In this document: positions 62,120-64,000 of the stretch, one piece after another
How the letters are laid out: the number at the start of each line of letters is the position of its first letter
Numbering within the stretch: the stretch's first letter is position 1
DNA from: Vibrio sp. PID17_43
GTDB lineage: Bacteria; Pseudomonadota; Gammaproteobacteria; Enterobacterales; Vibrionaceae
Length of the DNA stretch: 64,000 nt
NCBI RefSeq assembly: GCF_002608565.1
Contig: NZ_LIXM01000002.1
Location: 1-64,000, forward strand
Reading direction: 5' to 3'
Position numbers and translations under genes: made by a program
The notes under the pieces: generated by a model
The model's database searches: none
What the model saw: the letters and a program-made list of their open reading frames with translations, nothing else
Told to the model about the DNA's origin: nothing

Positions 62120-62797
62120 ATGAGTCCAGACTTTATTGGAGCTTTTATGATCGGTCTCGTTGGGGCCGGTCATTGTATCGGGATGTGCGGTGGTATCGCA
62201 TCGCTTCTCTCCATGAGCACACCAAACCACACGCCATCCTCATTAATTCCGCTCTTTTATAATGTGGGGCGCCTCTTGAGTTATGCCGTTATTGGTACGC
62301 TCGTGGGTGGCATGGTTTCCGGTCTTTCTGAGCTTAGTGGGTTGACTCAGCCTTTAGCTTGGCTTCGTTTTATCGCTGCAATGTTTATGATTTTGGTCGC
62401 TCTGTATATTGCTAAATGGTGGCAAGGCCTACTGTTAATAGAAAAAGTTGGTCAATATATTTGGAAGTATATCTCTCCCGTAGGTAAGAAATTATTGCCA
62501 TTAAAGCGCCCTATTCATGCACTATCATTTGGCTTTATTTGGGGGTGGTTACCTTGTGGTTTAGTGTATTCTGCGTTGACTTGGTCAGCGGTGTCCGGTG
62601 GTGCAATGAATGGCGGTTTAATCATGTTAGCCTTTGGCCTGGGCACACTCCCATCAATGCTAACCGTTGGTTATGGCGCAACTCAATTCAAAAAGCTTCA
62701 AAAGTCTGTAATATTTAGAAATATTTCAGCCTTAATCTTAATCACTTATGGTCTATATACCGCATTCGGTGCGATGGTAATGCTTGGTTTCAGCTAA
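62120..62797 (+). CDS. Sulfite exporter TauE/SafE-like membrane protein of the cco cluster
   Basis: The 225-residue protein has about six membrane helices and the motif FMIGLVGAGHCIGMCGG typical of the TauE/SafE-like proteins that follow ccoS in many proteobacteria; WGWLPCGLVYSAL is also conserved. The two Cys-rich helices recall DsbD-like and copper-handling proteins, so a role in metal or thiol handling for oxidase assembly is possible but unproved. It starts 10 bases after ccoS. Confidence 0.85.
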   Translation: MSPDFIGAFMIGLVGAGHCIGMCGGIASLLSMSTPNHTPSSLIPLFYNVGRLLSYAVIGTLVGGMVSGLSELSGLTQPLAWLRFIAAMFMILVALYIAKWWQGLLLIEKVGQYIWKYISPVGKKLLPLKRPIHALSFGFIWGWLPCGLVYSALTWSAVSGGAMNGGLIMLAFGLGTLPSMLTVGYGATQFKKLQKSVIFRNISALILITYGLYTAFGAMVMLGFS

Positions 62798-62857
62798 TCT
62801 TGAAGTCATTCTCATCAATATTTTTGCTACCCTTTATGCTTAAGCAGTGATAAAATA

Positions 62858-62871
62858 TTGATGTATATCAA
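62858..62871 (+). promoter_or_regulatory. FNR box upstream of fnr
   Basis: TTGATGTATATCAA is a perfect TTGATNNNNATCAA site, 16 bases before the fnr start codon. So close to the gene it should overlap or follow the promoter and give autorepression. Confidence 0.85.
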
Positions 62872-62887
62872 ATAGTGAAAGGTTGTT

Positions 62888-63634
62888 ATGATTTCTGAAA
62901 AGCCTGCAACAAAGCGCATCCAATCAGGCGGTTGCGCGATTCATTGCCAAGATTGTAGCATTAGCCAGTTGTGTATTCCGTTCACACTGAATGAGTCTGA
63001 ACTTGATCAGTTGGATCAAATCATCGAGCGAAAAAAGCCTATCCAAAAAGGGCAAGAACTTTTCAAAGCGGGTGATGAGCTTAAATCGCTGTACGCGATT
63101 CGCTCCGGAACGATTAAGAGCTACACGATTACTGAGCAAGGCGATGAACAGATCACAGCATTTCACTTAGCGGGAGATCTAGTCGGTTTTGATGCAATTA
63201 CCGGTGATTGTCACCCTAGTTTTGCTCAAGCACTAGAAACTTCTATGGTGTGTGAGATCCCATACGAGATCCTTGATGACTTATCAGGAAAGATGCCTAA
63301 GCTTCGTCAACAAATCATGCGTCTGATGAGCAATGAGATTAAAGGAGATCAAGAAATGATTCTGCTCCTTTCCAAAAAGAATGCGGAAGAACGTTTGGCG
63401 GCTTTCTTGTACAACCTATCAACGCGTTTCTCGCAACGTGGCTTTAGTCCTAGAGAGTTTCGTTTGACCATGACACGTGGTGACATTGGTAACTATCTTG
63501 GTCTAACCGTTGAAACCATTAGCCGACTACTTGGGCGCTTCCAGAAATCTGAAATTCTGAGCGTGAAGGGTAAGTACATCACAATATTAGATCATGATGC
63601 ATTGATGGAACTTGCTGGTGTAAGTAAAAATTAA
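62888..63634 (+). CDS. fnr: Fumarate/nitrate reduction regulator FNR
   Basis: FNR is the oxygen-labile iron-sulfur regulator of anaerobic genes. The 248 residues are nearly colinear with E. coli FNR (250): cysteines 20, 23 and 29 in [16 protein letters not shown] with Cys122 in SMVCEIP bind the 4Fe-4S cluster (Cys16 is also kept), a cyclic-nucleotide-type domain follows, and the recognition helix [12 protein letters not shown] has the E..SR residues that read TTGAT. AAAGGTTGTT precedes the ATG. uspE follows as in E. coli. Confidence 0.97.
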   Translation: MISEKPATKRIQSGGCAIHCQDCSISQLCIPFTLNESELDQLDQIIERKKPIQKGQELFKAGDELKSLYAIRSGTIKSYTITEQGDEQITAFHLAGDLVGFDAITGDCHPSFAQALETSMVCEIPYEILDDLSGKMPKLRQQIMRLMSNEIKGDQEMILLLSKKNAEERLAAFLYNLSTRFSQRGFSPREFRLTMTRGDIGNYLGLTVETISRLLGRFQKSEILSVKGKYITILDHDALMELAGVSKN

Positions 63635-63648
63635 ATTTTCCTATCAAT

Positions 63649-63676
63649 TGATGTAGCTCGTAAATGAGCTACATCA
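63649..63676 (+). terminator. Terminator of fnr
   Basis: TGATGTAGCTC and GAGCTACATCA pair perfectly around a 6-nt loop, followed by TATTTCTT. Confidence 0.85.
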
Positions 63677-63814
63677 TATTTCTTCCAAAATCCCTTAAAA
63701 ATTCCTCTATATATCACTTAAACTGAGCTACATTAAAAATGTACCTTGTGTACTCCAATATACTGATTTATCTTATTTTCAGTAATTGGTTCTACAACAT
63801 AAGTGGGCTTAGTT

Positions 63815-64000
63815 ATGAGTATATACAGTAAGATTCTTGTTGTTGCTGACATCAATCATGATGAGCAGCCAGCTCTTGCAAGAGCAGTTCAATTAGCTCA
63901 AAAAAGTGTATCCCGAAGCCGAATCACTTTCTTTCTTTCAATCTACGATTTTTCGTATGATATGACTTCAATGCTATCGGTTGATGAAAGAGATGCTATG
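63815..64000 (+). CDS. uspE: Universal stress protein UspE (partial, 3' end outside window)
   Basis: The first 62 residues, MSIYSKILVVADINHDEQPA, then LARAVQLAQKS and IYDFSYDMTSMLSVDERDAM, match the start of UspE closely (E. coli: QDDQPALRRAV, IYDFSYEMTTLLSPDER). UspE is a tandem-USP stress protein. Its position directly after fnr is the conserved one. The gene runs off the right edge. Confidence 0.9.
   Translation, partial: MSIYSKILVVADINHDEQPALARAVQLAQKSVSRSRITFFLSIYDFSYDMTSMLSVDERDAM

Noticed and set aside
1..64000. tRNA, rRNA, CRISPR arrays, integron cassettes
   Set aside because: No cloverleaf, rRNA-like stretch, regular spacer-repeat series or VCR-type repeat was found by reading.

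Overview
The window reads as gammaproteobacterial chromosome of the genus Vibrio, probably chromosome 1 and possibly the Harveyi clade. The genus call rests on a dif site with arms of the Vibrio type, vibrio-type gene sets (an RTX adhesin of the VC_A0849 secretion class, a FIST/hybrid-kinase pair, DUF3466, DUF3634, a 1613-residue NAD-glutamate dehydrogenase) and E. coli-like blocks of synteny (acyP-tusE-yccA-rlmI; msrC-letA-letB-rsmF and proQ-prc; pepN-pyrD-zapC-rlmL-uup-rmf-fabA-ycbZ-matP; fnr-uspE). The species call is tentative. I saw no rRNA, tRNA, CRISPR array or complete insertion sequence.

Layout: 1-2.7 kb, 3' end of a large RTX adhesin. 2.8-7.2 kb, rlmI, a chemotaxis receptor, acyP, tusE, yccA. 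7.6-11.9 kb, an aapJQMP amino-acid importer on the minus strand. 12.4-15.8 kb, a CysG-like protein with a decayed methyltransferase tail, yajQ, an AroH-like DAHP synthase and a DUF4442 thioesterase-like gene behind a FadR operator. 15.9-20 kb, an unknown membrane protein, a CvfB-like S1 protein, a hairpin-rich gap and rsmF. 20-25.8 kb, letB, letA and an ABC exporter. 25.9-33.1 kb, msrC, proQ, prc, a secreted unknown, pepN, DUF2835. 33.3-46.7 kb, gdhB, pyrD, zapC, an unlisted 28-codon ORF, rlmL, a glutaredoxin-like gene, uup and DUF3466. 46.9-50.5 kb, rmf, fabA (FabR and FadR sites), a Lon-family protease, matP and DUF3634. 50.6-52.15 kb, a gene-poor stretch holding an orphan TolA-C-terminal-like secreted protein, a start-less ORF remnant, a small membrane protein and the dif site. 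52.15-55.5 kb, a FIST sensor and hybrid kinase operon plus a small membrane protein. 55.8-62.8 kb, the complete cbb3 oxidase and assembly cluster ccoNOQP-ccoH-ccoI-ccoS plus a TauE/SafE-like gene. 62.9-64 kb, fnr with an FNR box, then the start of uspE.

The central observation is that this is the replication terminus. A dif-like XerC/XerD site lies at 51958-51985, matP (the Ter macrodomain organiser) lies 2 kb away, two exact matS sites (12572, 53000) are present, and six sites match in 12 of 13 positions, one of them just upstream of matP. The genes beside dif are small, poorly conserved or broken, as expected where Xer-dependent elements come and go, but no intact element is present.
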